The notes beneath the pieces were generated by a model. It was not told where the DNA came from and ran no database searches. It was given only the letters and a program-made list of their open reading frames with translations. From the NCBI GenBank assembly GCA_020466095.1, contig CM035808.1:46468893-46532892 (forward strand): a DNA stretch of 64,000 bases. The letters run 5' to 3'. This document shows positions 1 through 13,300 of this stretch, one piece after another; position 1 is the first letter of the stretch, and every line of letters starts with the position of its first letter. The stretch comes from Chlorops oryzae. Taxonomy: Eukaryota; Arthropoda; Insecta; Diptera; Chloropidae. Position numbers and translations under genes: made by a program.

Positions 1-1404
1 ATTCGTCGGGCCCCCATTGGCAGTCCAGTGATAAGAACCCCCCATGATGAGTGCCCCTTCCATGATGAAAGCCCCTATTTTGATGAGATCACCTCATATG
101 GAGTCTACTCTCCGCTATATGATATTTTTGCGCACGATGAATAGTTTGCGAAAAATTCCAATTGCCCAACTTGACTCGTTGCTCAACTAGCCCCGCCTTA
201 TCCTACTCCTAATACTAATGTCATCAATATGAAGCAGATATCGTTTCTATTTTTTCAGGAAGACTTTATTTTTCTCCGGGCATTTATTAAATTAAAAAAA
301 AAAAAAAACAGAGATAGCGAGCTCATCCCCTCTTAAACTATGGACTTCGAACTGTGCGACTAGCCCCTGACCATAAGTGATATGTCTAAATCAACTAAAC
401 GACGTTTTATTTGTTTAATATAACACTCAACCGGTTGAACGTTTAATCTCTTCCAGCATTCTCCGATGAGTGACGTTGTTGTTGTTTTTGTTTTTGTTTT
501 TGTTGCCACTGCTGCTGTTGTGATTGCGACAACAATACTACTTTCGATGATAATAAATTTCATGCCGGGAACATGGGCGCATACGTTCTCTGCCCGTTGT
601 GCCGCCGGTGCTCGATTTGATTTATGAGAATACATACTTCTAGAATCTATTCTCTTCGTGAGACTCAAATGAAAAAAACATTGTTTGGAAATACTCGTGG
701 CAGAGCGGCCACTATCTGACAAACTAAATTGCGTCTCAATGTGACAACGACGAAAGCTCAGTTCTCTTCGATTTGCTATCCGCGAATGCGTTCCGAGCGA
801 TTGTGATATTTTCGCTTTGCGCTACGATTTTGTGAGGATTTTTAAGTTTTCTTCCCCCAAACATTTCGAATTCGAATTGAAATTTTATGCATAACGTGTT
901 ACATTCAAAGCACCTTTAAGGGCCATTGGGTGAAGATCCCCTCCCCCGACCTTCGTATGTGACGCAAGAGGCCAAGTGGAAAAATTAAAATTCATTGCAT
1001 CAACGATTTCCATAAAAGGATGGATATCAAAGCGATCGTGATTCAAACCCTTTATTGTTACATACGTTTCTCCGATTTGTAAGATCCATCGATACCGGCT
1101 CCCGATGTCGACTTGCGCAGACAACTGGAATTCAAGTGTTGGCAACACTAACCAAAGGTGCGTTAAGATTGTATGAAAGCGTATTTAAGGTGGAATAGCT
1201 GGGTGTACAGTAGTTTTCCTCACCTAAGAGGGCAGGTTGTCTAATTTTTGCCCAACCATATACCCACATTGAAATTTCGGGTATGAAAAATGTGCTTGAT
1301 TGAAAGGCCAATTAGACTCGTGAACGAGGAATTTTTCAATTTTTGGAACGGGTAATTGTTTTTCATTTAATAATTTTTGTTTCCAAATTAAAAAACCCAT
1401 TACC

Positions 1405-2025
1405 CTACACAGAGAAAAAAATCAACCAGAAAACTGGTTAAATCAAAAGGAAAAACATACAAAACGGCTTCAACAAGGAATATTTTTATATTAACAATTT
1501 TTCTTGTTGGAAAAAATAAAGATTTTCCTCTTGAATCAACCATATTTCAGGTTAAATTGAAATGATTATTTTCAAAAATGGATTTAAATTTTAACTAAAC
1601 CACAGACATAATTAAAATGACAAGATAATAAAAAAAAAAAAACCTATAAAAGAAGAAATGTCCAAACATATTTATTAAACGTTCACAGCAAATGGCCACA
1701 AAGCCCTCTACTGAACATAACCCCAAAAGTAGCCATCGGATGGACTTCATCCGATTTTGTCACTCCGTTGTCGTGACTGCTTTCGCAAAGCTTAAGAAGT
1801 TCTAAGATGAATAATTGTCTTATATGTCCTATTTTATAAAACAAATGAGAATCTTATACCGAACGAAAAGAAATGTAATTAAACATATTTCCTTTCAAAT
1901 CAACCAAAAATTTTGTTCACACAACCATTTTTCTTTTGAAATTTTTGTTCTGCTCGAAAATCAAAAGGACTGTGAATAACAATGCGCCCTTTTAAAAAAA
2001 TCATGGTTAAGTTCGCTCAGTGTAG
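1405..2025. repeat. Possible non-autonomous TIR element
   Basis: The ends are short imperfect inverted repeats: CTACACAGAG on the left and CTCAGTGTAG on the right (9 of 10 match). The interior is A+T-rich and non-coding. No clear target duplication was found, so the limits and class are uncertain. Confidence 0.3.
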
Positions 2026-2374
2026 CAGTGCTGTCGTGACCATATGGTCACAATCGGAAAATAGGTCCTATCGATTATCCTGAAAAAGACGACACAAGTA
2101 ATCCTTTTTTTGGACTCAGCGAACCCAAATCTATAAGTTCTAAAAGTTTCATAATGAAATTCGAAAAAAATAATCTCAGCACTATTCGGGTTAAGATATT
2201 CAGCAAATGAATCTTTTAGGTTAAGATATTTAAAAGAAAAATATATACCTCCTACTTTTTATTACTTTATTTCCCTTGTAACTCCTCAGGGTTACATTTT
2301 AGGCCCCTTCACAAACGATTTTTGTTCAAAATGATCCCTCTACCAACCCTTTAAAGAAAAGCACTTTAGCATTA

Positions 2375-2440
2375 GCGGCGTTTAGGTAGGGCACGGTTGG
2401 GCAACCGCCCAGGGCGCCGGATATAAGAGGAATTTCTTAA
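2375..2440. mobile_element. hAT-like terminal relic
   Basis: A GC-rich block with GGCGTTTAGGTAGGG followed by short GGGC and CGCC runs stands out from the A+T-rich surroundings. It resembles the ends of other hAT-type elements in this window, for example at 36662. No partner end was found, so it looks like a solo remnant. Confidence 0.3.
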
Positions 2441-2867
2441 ACTGACTAAAACCGGCACCACACTTTAGTCCGAAACACTCTGTTTATTTTCAGAAGACTT
2501 ACAAATCTATGCTAAAAATACACTTCCAGTTTCAAAACAGGTATTCTTTTTAACTCTTATTTTTAGCCTATTTACATACATACATTGGACGAAAAGATAT
2601 TAGATAGTATCGGCCTTGTTTACTTTGAAGAATTTAGCGTTTGAAATTCATTGCTCTATTGTGCCTTTTAATGAACTAGATTTTGTGAACTTGTTTTCTT
2701 TTTTCTTTATCAGTTGACATCTGTTAATTTTTCTTAAAAAAAGTCTTTTGAAAGAAAATGAAAACAAATTTTGTTTGAAGAAGGCAAAGTAAAGGGAACA
2801 TTGCCAGATGAATTCAATTATCTGATGGGAATTTATCACTGAGAATTCTAGAAGAATTCTGTATACT

Positions 2868-3062
2868 CAGAGTCATTGTCGTCAACTCGGTTTAAGAACT
2901 ATTTTATTAGTCTTCATGCCAGTTTAACTCAATCAAACACCTTCGTTTTAATTGAATTTTTCAAAAACTTTCATATTAAATGAATAAATCTGAAGACCGC
3001 GATTTGAAAGTTTAAACCTTCAAAAAGTTCAAACTACTTAGGTTGAAGCAACTTTGAGCCTC
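2868..3062 (-). repeat. MITE family A, copy 1
   Basis: This is an inverted copy of the element seen at 30543-30780 and 57105-57338. Its ends carry a TCGTCAACTCGG-type motif and the complementary GGTTGAAG motif, with AAACCTTCAAAAAG-type internal sequence shared with the other copies. It is non-coding, with imperfect terminal inversion. The class of transposase is unknown. Confidence 0.5.
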
Positions 3063-6000
3063 AAAGATTGAAATATAGACTCTACTAAAAAAGAGAAGAC
3101 AAAACAAAGCACGTCTAAAGAAATTGTAATAAAATATGATGCCAAAAAAAAGGAAGACTAGACGTTTGATTCGTTGGAGTCAATCAACCCGAACCAATTC
3201 ATTTGAATCGGACATGACCATACCAGACAGCTGACTGATTCCCAATGCGACATTGTCTCGAGTCTAAATGAATGATGACAAAGCGATTGCGAGGCATTTT
3301 AATCCGCAACGTTTGTCGTATCAGCTTAATTCATTGAATTGGCCACCGTAAATAAGAACGCCACATTGCAATAAAATCGTCCCTATCACTCTTTCTTTTT
3401 TCGTCTCTCCTCTTGCGTTTTTTTTTTTTTTTTTTATTGGATTAGATCCAGTTACGACTGCCATTTAATCGGCATTTCTAACCACCGGACATGCTAGCAT
3501 ATCGCGTTCAATTTAGTTAAAATGTGATTGGCATCGTTGCGCGCCCGTGCCTCCATGACCGTCCGTCCGTCCGTCGACTGATGGACGACGTCAGTCGGGC
3601 ATTTGAAAATAAACCGTAAAATTGCATTTCCGTCGCAAATTTTCATTGGTTCAATGTTCCATTAAGTTCTAACACCCACAATTAGCACACCCTCTGAGTG
3701 TCATATCGTATGAAAGTCCAACTCCAATGAATAATGCAGGCTCATGATGAGGAATAATCTATTCAATCGGGAAAATTGACCCTCTAAGTAGTTAGAGGAA
3801 GTTCTGGGACCTCGAGGCTGTAAGATTGACCCCCGCACGATGCAACCGACAGAACAAAATGGAGCAACTGGTCGCGTTGTGGCCCGGGATGGGCCGGGAC
3901 ACTTGAAACAACAAGAAGAAGATTAAGAGAAAATTCTGACCCCCCTTAAGATATTTTTGTAATAAATCGTAGTACCTCAAAAAACACCCGAAAGCGTAAC
4001 CTACAAAAGCAAAATCTTCACCACCAGCCAGCTTTGAAAAAAGTTATCGGGTGTTTCAAGCTTCAGCCCGGGGGAATTTTCCCCATTTTCACCTGCGCCT
4101 CTTGAATCAACGTCGAGGCATTCTAATGTACTCCTTTCCTACACCATAGTTTTTTTTCTTTTAATCCCTGTCTGGGCTGACCTTTGTTTTTTCGAAAATT
4201 ACATACGCATTTTTATAGGCTCCAGGGTAATGAACTTGCATTGTTTTCCTCCTTGTATGTTTTATAGAGTTTTCCATTTTGATTTCCTTCCCTTTTTATT
4301 CCTTTGTTTTTGTTTTTTCATACTAAAAAATGTGCATTCATTATTTCCGGCATATTTGAAATTGCAGTTTCGTGTCGTTATTTTTATGTCTCGCCATGGC
4401 GGCGAAAATTCTCTTCCTTTCCCCCCATCCGCTTACGAATTCATTATGTTTTACGACAATATGGCATGCAACAAGGGCTCCTTTTGGATTTAGTCACTTG
4501 TGCAAAGGGGAGCGAGCGAGTGAGTGATAGAGGGAAGGGTAGGGAGACAGCAAGGCAACTGAGACAATTTATGAAAATCAATGATAGCTTCAGACTTTTT
4601 ATCACCTAAAATCTGCGAAGAAAATAATTCGAGGTTTTCATGAAGGTATTTCTGTTTTTCGCTTTCAAAATTATACCATGGTTTCTCTAAAATACTCTCC
4701 ACCTAGCCAAAAAAAAAAAATAACAGTCCAACATTTATATATAGAATATTCCACAGCCTCTTAGAATGGTCTAAAGTTTCTGAATTCAGCTTTGTCTTGG
4801 ACTAAACAATAAGTAGTTCAAACCTTAAAAAAAATTCTTATGAAGAAAGCAATTACGGGTGTCTATAGCAAGTGAAAAATCCCCTAAATCCTCTTGATTG
4901 AAACTGAGCTTTCTTTAAGATGATAAGCTGAAAACTCCAACTTTTGATTTTCCTCAAAACTTTAACCTCTTATTATGAACAAACCCTTTTTATTAAAGGT
5001 GGTCCAAAAAATTTTCATCAAGCCCTTTGCTCAACCTGCAAAGGGAATTTTCTCAAGGTGTCTCGACTCCACCCTGCGTTAGAAATGTGTAGATAGAAAA
5101 ATAGAAAAAGAACAGCTGTTTAACATTAGATCCTACTCAGTAACCTAGTAAAATGGTTAGGGGCTGCCTCTGCTATCAGAGAGTTCCAATTTAATTTTCA
5201 AAGAGAATGCTTAGCTAGGGTCCGCGGGTTTGCTATACCCGTAACTGTTGCTCATAACGGTCCTCTTGCGGGACCAGTTCTGCCAGACATCCCGCTTTTT
5301 GAGTTAAAAAAAAAATCTAAATTCTATAAAATTTTTAGGAAATGCTTTTTTTTTTCTTTTTCCCTTCACCCAATATTGCATTTGAAAATTTTTTGATGTC
5401 TAAATATCATGCCAACATTTTGTTCCCCCCAAATAAATCTCATTTTTGCACAGCTTTTTCAAATATTTCCTGACAAAAAAATCATATAGCAACCCTGCAC
5501 ACTGGGCCAGCGGAAACTGTTTGGTGGCCAAAATTCAATAACTTTTGAAGGAGTAGGTCAATTTAAATGAAATCTTGAAAATATGTATTTAAACACGTAA
5601 TTAAGTCTTCAGAAAAATTTCAGCTTGATCGGAGAATTTTTTTGTGTACCTCCAGTACTAGGGGCTGTTCCAAAATCACAAAAATAGGGCCCTGGTGTAA
5701 TAGAAATCTCTGAAAGCAATCAATAGAGCCATAAAAACAAAGAGGGATTATGAATATATTTTGTAAGGGGGAAGGGGACTTTTCAGGGAATAGTTTCACG
5801 AAAATTTTATTGTCCATAATTGTTTGGGAAAATTTTGAAAAAATCCTTGTCTGCGAGAAAAGTCATCTGGCAAAGCTGATAGAGACATTTCTGGCATAGT
5901 TGAGCCCCACAGCGGGATTGATCAGACAATCAGGATTGTACTTGGTAGTCACTCCCGGATGAGCAAACAAGACCACTCAATATTTTGTGGCACAACTATT

Positions 6001-7254
6001 TGAACAGACCCCACACAAATTTCGCTATCGTACGCTAACTTCTTGCACACACTGTAACTATTTACTTTCCTCTGTTCTCGCTTCGCTGCGAGCAGAGTTA
6101 CTGTGACGGTCGGCTTCGACTACGGCGTATTGTCGTAGATATTTATCTTGAATTTTTTATCTTGAAAAAAAAGGCTTCAAGTTTATGAATGAGCGAGAGT
6201 TCGTTTGAAAAAAAAAAATTCACTAAATCGTGGTGAATAAATACAGCTGGCCTTATTGGTGAACTTGCTCAGGCAATTATTGGAAAACAAAAGAAATTTG
6301 TAAGAAAGATTATAAAGCCGGCATGTTGATTATGTATGTAATTTCAAGAATGAAGAAAAAAACGAACAATAAGGAATTATCTATTTCTAGATTAGAGCAA
6401 AGAAAACTTCTAAAAAATTTGTTGCTTCTCTGGCTGCAAGCTGTGACTTCCTCCGGATTTTCTCCGGCTTTGGTGCATTTTATTTTAGTTTATTTTATTT
6501 TACTTTTTTGGAATAGCCCGAAGAAAACTTGCACTCTGTATAAAGGCACATTGTTTGTGTTTTCTATTAACAGCACGGCGGCACAAAGCACCCACAGAAT
6601 TTCCATTCTTCGGGCAATTTCTTTGTGCAATCACTCCGCATCCGCGCCACTCCCTTGCCTGATAGCGGCTCTCCAGCCTGCTCACTTTCGAGCCTTGCGA
6701 GTGAATCGTTTGACTTGAAAATTCTTGTATATTTATTTGTTGGTGCTGCACTTTTTCCTGTTCTTCTTCAGCTTGGATTTTCTTTCAGTTTTTCTTGCTG
6801 CTTTTATTTATATACATACCTACTATTTTTGTTGGTGTTGTATGGTGGATCGTGTATGGTGTGTGGTTGTTGGTGTATGGTTTTTTGGTGCGCTGCCTGT
6901 CTGGTGGCATGTGGCGTCGCTGTTGCTTAATAGCGGAGCTCATGCTATGCAGTTCGTTTTCAATTTCCATGCGAGACGGCCGTGTAAGGTGCGAAGAATT
7001 GTGCTCAATTTTTCAATAAAATGAATGAAAATGAAAATGAAAAACTGAATTGAAAAAAAAACTAACCAAACCAGCTGTTAAGGCTTCGAAAAAAGAAAAT
7101 TTATTTTACTTTCTTGGCTGTGAACTTTAACCGATTCTTTCTAGTCTTAATTGTGTGTGATGAAGAAAAGTGATTAACTTTTTTCAAAAGAAGTCTTTTA
7201 TGAGAAAATTCGGTACTCATCGGAAAAATTGAAAATTCATTTGAAAATCGAAAA

Positions 7255-7394
7255 ATGATGTTTTTTGTGCAAGGCTTAAAGGGATCTTCAAACGAGAGCC
7301 GAACAGGTGACGCTAAGAAAAATAGTTCGACTGCTGCAAAAATTCTTCGCAAATCCTTTGGATTAGGAGCTAAAAAGTGCCTCACAAAGTCGAA
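7255..7394 (+). CDS. Candidate first coding exon of long GRAM-gene isoform
   Basis: The frame opens with two ATGs in tandem after GAAAA and encodes a short basic, Ser/Lys-rich segment including KILRKSFGLGAKK. A possible donor GTATGA follows at 7395. The exon would end with two bases of a codon, which is exactly the phase needed by the acceptor at 18705. Composition looks coding compared with its surroundings. There is no homology evidence, and the 11.3-kb intron that follows is long, so this is a phase-supported prediction only. Confidence 0.4.
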
Positions 7395-10300
7395 GTATGA
7401 AGAAGTTTTTTGCTCTCAGCATTTTTTATTTAGTCAGATATATGTTTAGATACATATATTTAGGTACATAAATAACAGATTATTTAGACTAACGAGCTTG
7501 AAGCACTCGAGCCTACTATATAAGGAATCCGTCTGAATGAAGAATGGTATGATGGGTATTAATCAAAATACCAAAACATATTGTTAGGAGTACCGATTTT
7601 TGTATTCATTTTTCCCTTAACCCTTTCACTTCCAATGGGAAAAAACATTATAACTAAATTTCAAAAATTCTCCAAAAATCTATAGGTATCTCATACATAA
7701 TATGTTGGTTTATAAAGATTGACATTGGTGGTTGTAGGATTATAGAACATATGAACCTTCGTTGTTTTCATAACTCTGAGATGGTTTTTTATGGTACATA
7801 ATATAAATTTTTTGTAAGTTATTTATGTTAGACAGATAATTAGGATTCTTCTCAATAAAAGCCAATGCAACATTATACTTATCTTAGAACGTACATACAT
7901 TATATATTCCTTCCGAAGCATGAAAGACTTTTCAATGATTTCATCGATTATTTAAAGATAAAAGTCATCTAAAAAAGGACCCTGAATGCATGAGGAAATT
8001 CTGAGAATAGTTTGGGAGTGAAAGAGTTAACGCATGTCTCCAGTGAAAAAATATTTCTGGGGGTGGGGAACCACCAGCTTTGTTTTCTTTAAATTTTCTT
8101 TTACGAAATCTGTTCAGCCCCTTTTTTAAAACGTGGAAACACCTACAAGTCCGCCCCGAATAGGCTGGCCCGTCTTTACTTTAAAATTATAAATTGTGAT
8201 TTTATTATTCAATTATTTTATATCACGGAAAAGTGATCGGATTCCAATAAATTGAAAATGGAGAACTTCGAGTTGAATGTGCCGATTTAAGCACATAATT
8301 TTTGTGTCGTAATGGACGAGTTTTTGAAGAAACATTTTTTTTTCGCTCGCGTTTTTTTCTTCTTTTTAATGTGAATTAAATTTCATTTTTTATTATAAAT
8401 GCGATGCCAGCACGTGTGGGCATATAGGCCAATCTTCGCCTCAAAGAACGCGGCACTGGTGCCTTTTTTCGATGGGAAGACTATGGTATTTAAATAATTT
8501 AGAAACGATTAAATCGAATTGCTCATATCGATTTTTCTTTGAACTTGAAGAGACGTCTTATTGCTACTTTCATTACTTCGCAGTATAATTTGAATAAATT
8601 AGTGCTTCGGTAAAAGAAATTTGCGGTTTTTTCTTTTTTCTTCTTCTTCTTCTTCTTCTAAGATGTGCACCAATCAACAGACCATGTCTAATTGTATGAA
8701 TAATGAGTATGGTTTAATTTCTCCCTAAAGTAGGCGAAAACGACTGGAAGGTTGTTGGTCTTTTTCCGCTCTAAAAAGCGCGGAGAAGTTTTTTGAAGCA
8801 CAAAATTATTCTTCTCTTTTTAGAAAAAAAAAATTTTTTTTCGAACCTTTTTACTACCAAACTGATTCCAGAAGATTCTATATAAATTGATGTAAATTTT
8901 TCTGGCATTTTTCATGCTGAAATGTACAAAAAAATTATTTAGAAAATCGTTCGTGCCTGGGAAAGGAAGGATAAACATACATACATATATACATTAATTT
9001 ATTATATAAGTATTTTGGGGTATAATGTCTCACTGGGCTTTATTAGGACGAATTTTCGGGATCAAATTTGAATCATTTATTATATACCTATATTTCTATA
9101 CTACTCGTACATATCACAAAAGAAACATGGTGACATCAATGGTATGTTCTACAATCATATAAGCACCAATGAAATAGATTTTGATCTTTCGGTTTTAATC
9201 TTAGAAACTTATTTGGGATATGAATTATCTCTATGGGTTCGAAACGGTTAATGTTATAATTTCAATTTCAATTTCAATTTATTTATTTGCTATGATGTGT
9301 GCACAGCAAGCTTAGCTTTTATAGTGCATTAACTGTATATTATATAATTCCAAACAGGTAATTCCGTATATGGGGCAAAACACGTCAAGTGTACCACCGG
9401 AAAAATTTTTTCTCCCCGATTTGGATGAAACTTGGTACAGTTGTTAAGATGTAAGAGTACGTTAAATGTGCAAAAAAAGAGTAAATTTTAATCACAGGTT
9501 GCCGAGATACAGGGTGTCAAAGTTTAGATTTTTGCTTCGAAGAACATATTTCATTGAATTACAATGGGGCTAAAATCGCCTCGCTTCAAAAATTTCTCGA
9601 ATGTTTCTTAAAAAAATTTTTTTGAACTTTTCGAAAACAATACTTAAAAAATTTTTCGATAACGGTAAATGAGGAAAATTTGGCATTTTAGTTTTATTTC
9701 TTGATTTTCTAGGAGAGACGTTATTTTTTTATTTTTTAATTTTGAAATAAAGCTTAGTTCTTCCCCTTTAAAATGATGCATAAATCAGAATGGGCGGACC
9801 ATGATTAGTGGTCAAAATACACCTTTGAAGACGCTTACCTAGCATATTTCCCTCAATATCCACTCAGCGTTTTTTTGCACATTTAACGTACTCTTACATC
9901 TTAACAACTGTACCAAGTTTCATCCAAATCGGGGAGAAAAAATTTTTCCGGTGGTACACTTGACGTGTTTTGCCCCATATAAGATCAGGGTATGAGGTGT
10001 AAAATGCTCGCAAATGATTTAACGTTTCGAATTCCTAATAGTTCTTAATAAGTACTTATTCTAAGTATATACTATACTTCTGAATAAATTTTGATAATTA
10101 TTTCATTTAATTAATATTGGCCCGTTTACAGCCGAGACATCCAAACAGGTACAAACGAATGATCATCAAAAAAGAGCATTTCATGCATGTTCAATTTCCA
10201 TGCACCTTCCTCAACATTTTACTCTCAAAAAAGTTACAAAACTTAAGCTTACTCGTTTTTTTTTATTTTGACAGATTTTATTATAATGTCTTGGCTTTAT

Positions 10301-13300
10301 AAGGATTAAAAGAAGTCTTGAATTTAGTACCAGCTTATTCTTAAAATCATATTCACTCATTTTCCATAATCTTAGAGCAAAAATTTCTCAGGCCTCACTA
10401 AAAAATATTCGATCCATTTGCTTAATTCCAAAACTTTAGTACAAGCAACTTCTGAATAACTAATCCGAAGTCTGAGATCATCAAAATATTATATTAAAAC
10501 AAAATTACTTTGTTTGCTTAAAAATGTTGTGTTTATAAGTTCAGTCATTCTTTTAAATTCTCTGAAGATTTCTTCATTAGTGATCTGCGTGATTAATTAC
10601 CTTCGAAACGAAATTAAATTACACAAAAAATATCATTAAATTCGTGTCTTTGAAAATAAAATCTCTTTTCTCTTCAAGCTTTTCCTTTGAAGTAACGTAA
10701 TCGAGCGCACACAATCGTCAGATTAATTACTTTGGGTTAAGACAATAGCTTTTTGCGGAGGATTTTTTGTTTTTTCAAAAAAGAAATTAAAAATATTGTA
10801 AAAGAGAAACTTTTTTCTTTAGACACTTTCGTCTTTGATTTCTTCTTTATTTTATATTTTATTTAAACTTTTTTTTTAGTTTTATTCTCTTTCCTTGTAG
10901 CCGTCTAGTTCAGTGTTTCTAAAGCAGTAGGTAGTGGACGATAGAAGTAATGATGGGTCGTAAATTTTGAAAAAAATTCGCGTAGAGTTTGGATTTTCGA
11001 ACTCTTTAAGGGACTCAAAAGGCGCTCATGATATCCGAGCCAGTTTTGTGTAGAAATTTCTTCGATTTAAAGCGAAAACATAATGTCGGTATGGAACTCT
11101 TAAAGAAAGTGTATGGAAATTGAATATAAAAAAATTTCCAATATTTTTTTATTGTATGAAAGGAAAGGATATCCAAAGATAATCATTGGTGTATACCTAT
11201 TTGGGTACAGCGACCTTAAATTGGTTAATATTATATCGCCAAAAGCTTTCTAGTTTAACAGAATACCACAATCGCTCAATAATCTGCAATTATAACAAGT
11301 TTAAGAGCCTCTGCTTTAGTCTTTCGCAGCTTAATCATCTCAATTTGAAAGCGCTCAAACTGCGAAAGACCCAAACAACTTAAAACGCCATTTCTCATTC
11401 TGGCCAATTCGTCAAAAAGATTTCTTCAAAATTGGGTTCTGAAGCATTGGAAGAAGGCTCAGCATAAGCTCTTAGTAACGAGTTTAGTTGCTCAACACCG
11501 TAAAATCGTATGCGGATTTGGGTGAAGAGACTTTAGACTAAATCATCAGAATACTGTTACCCTATAGCTACCGTAAAAACGGCAAATTCAAAATGTCGGT
11601 TGGCTTATGTACTCAACTTCAAAAGCGTGTTAACCCTCACTATGTCTTCAACATCACTGGATCAGTCGACTTTCATATTTATACCCGACACAGCCTGTGT
11701 CGAGGGTATATAGCGTTTGTGTGGTTGTGTGTAACACCCAGAATCAGTCGAGATAGATCATACAAAATATATATAGAAATGATCAGCGTCACTAGGAGAT
11801 TCGATTTAGACATGTCCGTCCGTCTGTCTGTCCGTCTGTATGTCTATCTGTCTGTATACAGTTATCTTATCGAAGGAGTTGAGCTATTTTAACGAAATAT
11901 GGTGTGCGTGCTCATGGCGACATGAGTAAGAACAAGTTCGAGGATGGATCCAATCGGACCATTTTTAGGGGTAACTCCAGTACTAGGGTCTGTTACGAAA
12001 ATCAAAAAACTGCTCTAAAACCGGATTTTTTCAAGATATTTGGATGAAATTCGATAGTTGGACATATTTAAAGACAATTTATTCGATTTACAAAAATTGA
12101 AAAAGTGGGCGTGGCTGAAGGGCGTGGCTGAAGGGCGTGGCTGAAGGGCGATTTTCGGAAAATTGCCTCCTACACTTATGCTTCCTTTGTATCCGTAAAC
12201 ATCCTCCCCAAAAATTTCTTTGTTAGGTTCATTAATAAGGGTACCTCCAGTACTAGGGTCTGTCACAAAAATCTCAAAACTGCTCCAAAATTTGACTTTC
12301 CCACTATTTCAATGAAACTTAGAATTTGAGCGTATATGTAAGCCTCCGATTAGAATTTAAAAAAAAATAAAAAAGTGGGCGTGGCAAAGGGGCGGTTTTC
12401 ATAAAGAAATTTAACAAAAGTCGGTATATGGGGCCTTATGGCCTTAAACACCTCTTGATATCAAAAATTATTTGAAGATGTGTGTCTGTGTCGGGTATTC
12501 TATTGTCAGGCTCGCCTGACTATAACACCCTTACTTGTTTTTTTTTTTCTTTTTGGCTTCAGAAATTAGCACTCATTTCTTCGACATTTATCCGCCCAGC
12601 CAATGACCCAATTAATCCAATTTTTTTCAATTAAAAAAAATTTTTTAATTTTTAACAATTTTTTTCAAGACATGGAAACTAGAAAACTGAAGCATGCGAT
12701 TTGTGCTCATTTTGCGTGATAATTTTTTGTCAAAAAAATTAAAATAATTAAAAACAATTCAAATTGAGAGCAGCACTTTCGATTCACGCATTGTTGTAAT
12801 TGATGTACCTAAGCGTTTTTAAATGAAGTACTCCATTGAAAGCACTCGTCGATTTTCGAATTTCCGTTCGATTTGTATTTGTGTATCGACCTCTCACGCG
12901 AATTACAATAGCTCGAGAGCTTTTGGAGCACTTTTTGGCAGAATGTGCGTAAAACGTACAGCATTTTGAGCCAGCTTCGATGGGTCGTCAAAGTCCAAGC
13001 TCCATTTATTTGCTATTTGGCAGTTATTTTCGGTTAAAAGCTGTGTATGTGTTTTTCCTTTCAATCTTTTTGTTTGTATTTGTTTTAATTTTTATGTGTT
13101 CCCTCTTCTATTATTATCATTTTTTTTTTTTTAATTTCATTATTTCATTCTTCCGTGCTGTGTGTTTTTTTGTTTAAAATCCGCTGCCCTCCGTTTTGCC
13201 CTCATCTTTTCCCACTCGCGGCACACTTATTTTTTCTCTATCTCTTTGAAGCTTGTTTTCGGGGTTTAACAAGTTTTTTTTTGTTTGTTTGTTTTCACAA

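Larger units (their letters stand above)
1..7254. other. Upstream non-coding region with repeat relics
   Basis: No exon could be supported here. The stretch is A+T-rich with homopolymer runs (near 292-308, 3420-3434 and elsewhere). It holds a possible TIR element at 1405-2025, a GC-rich hAT-like end near 2375-2440 and a MITE copy at 2868-3062. Short ORFs on both strands lack splice context or recognisable protein features. The part just left of 7255 would be the promoter and 5' UTR of the long GRAM-gene transcript if the exon at 7255-7394 is real. Confidence 0.5.

Noticed and set aside
360..722. 120-codon minus-strand ORF
   Set aside because: It has a mixed low-complexity translation (KTKTKTTTTS) from a TTG/TTT-rich stretch, no splice support and no recognised domain. 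It could be a 5' exon of a gene to the left, but nothing in the window supports that.
7101..7385. 94-codon minus-strand ORF
   Set aside because: It is antisense to the candidate GRAM-gene exon at 7255-7394, which has the better start and a phase-matched donor.
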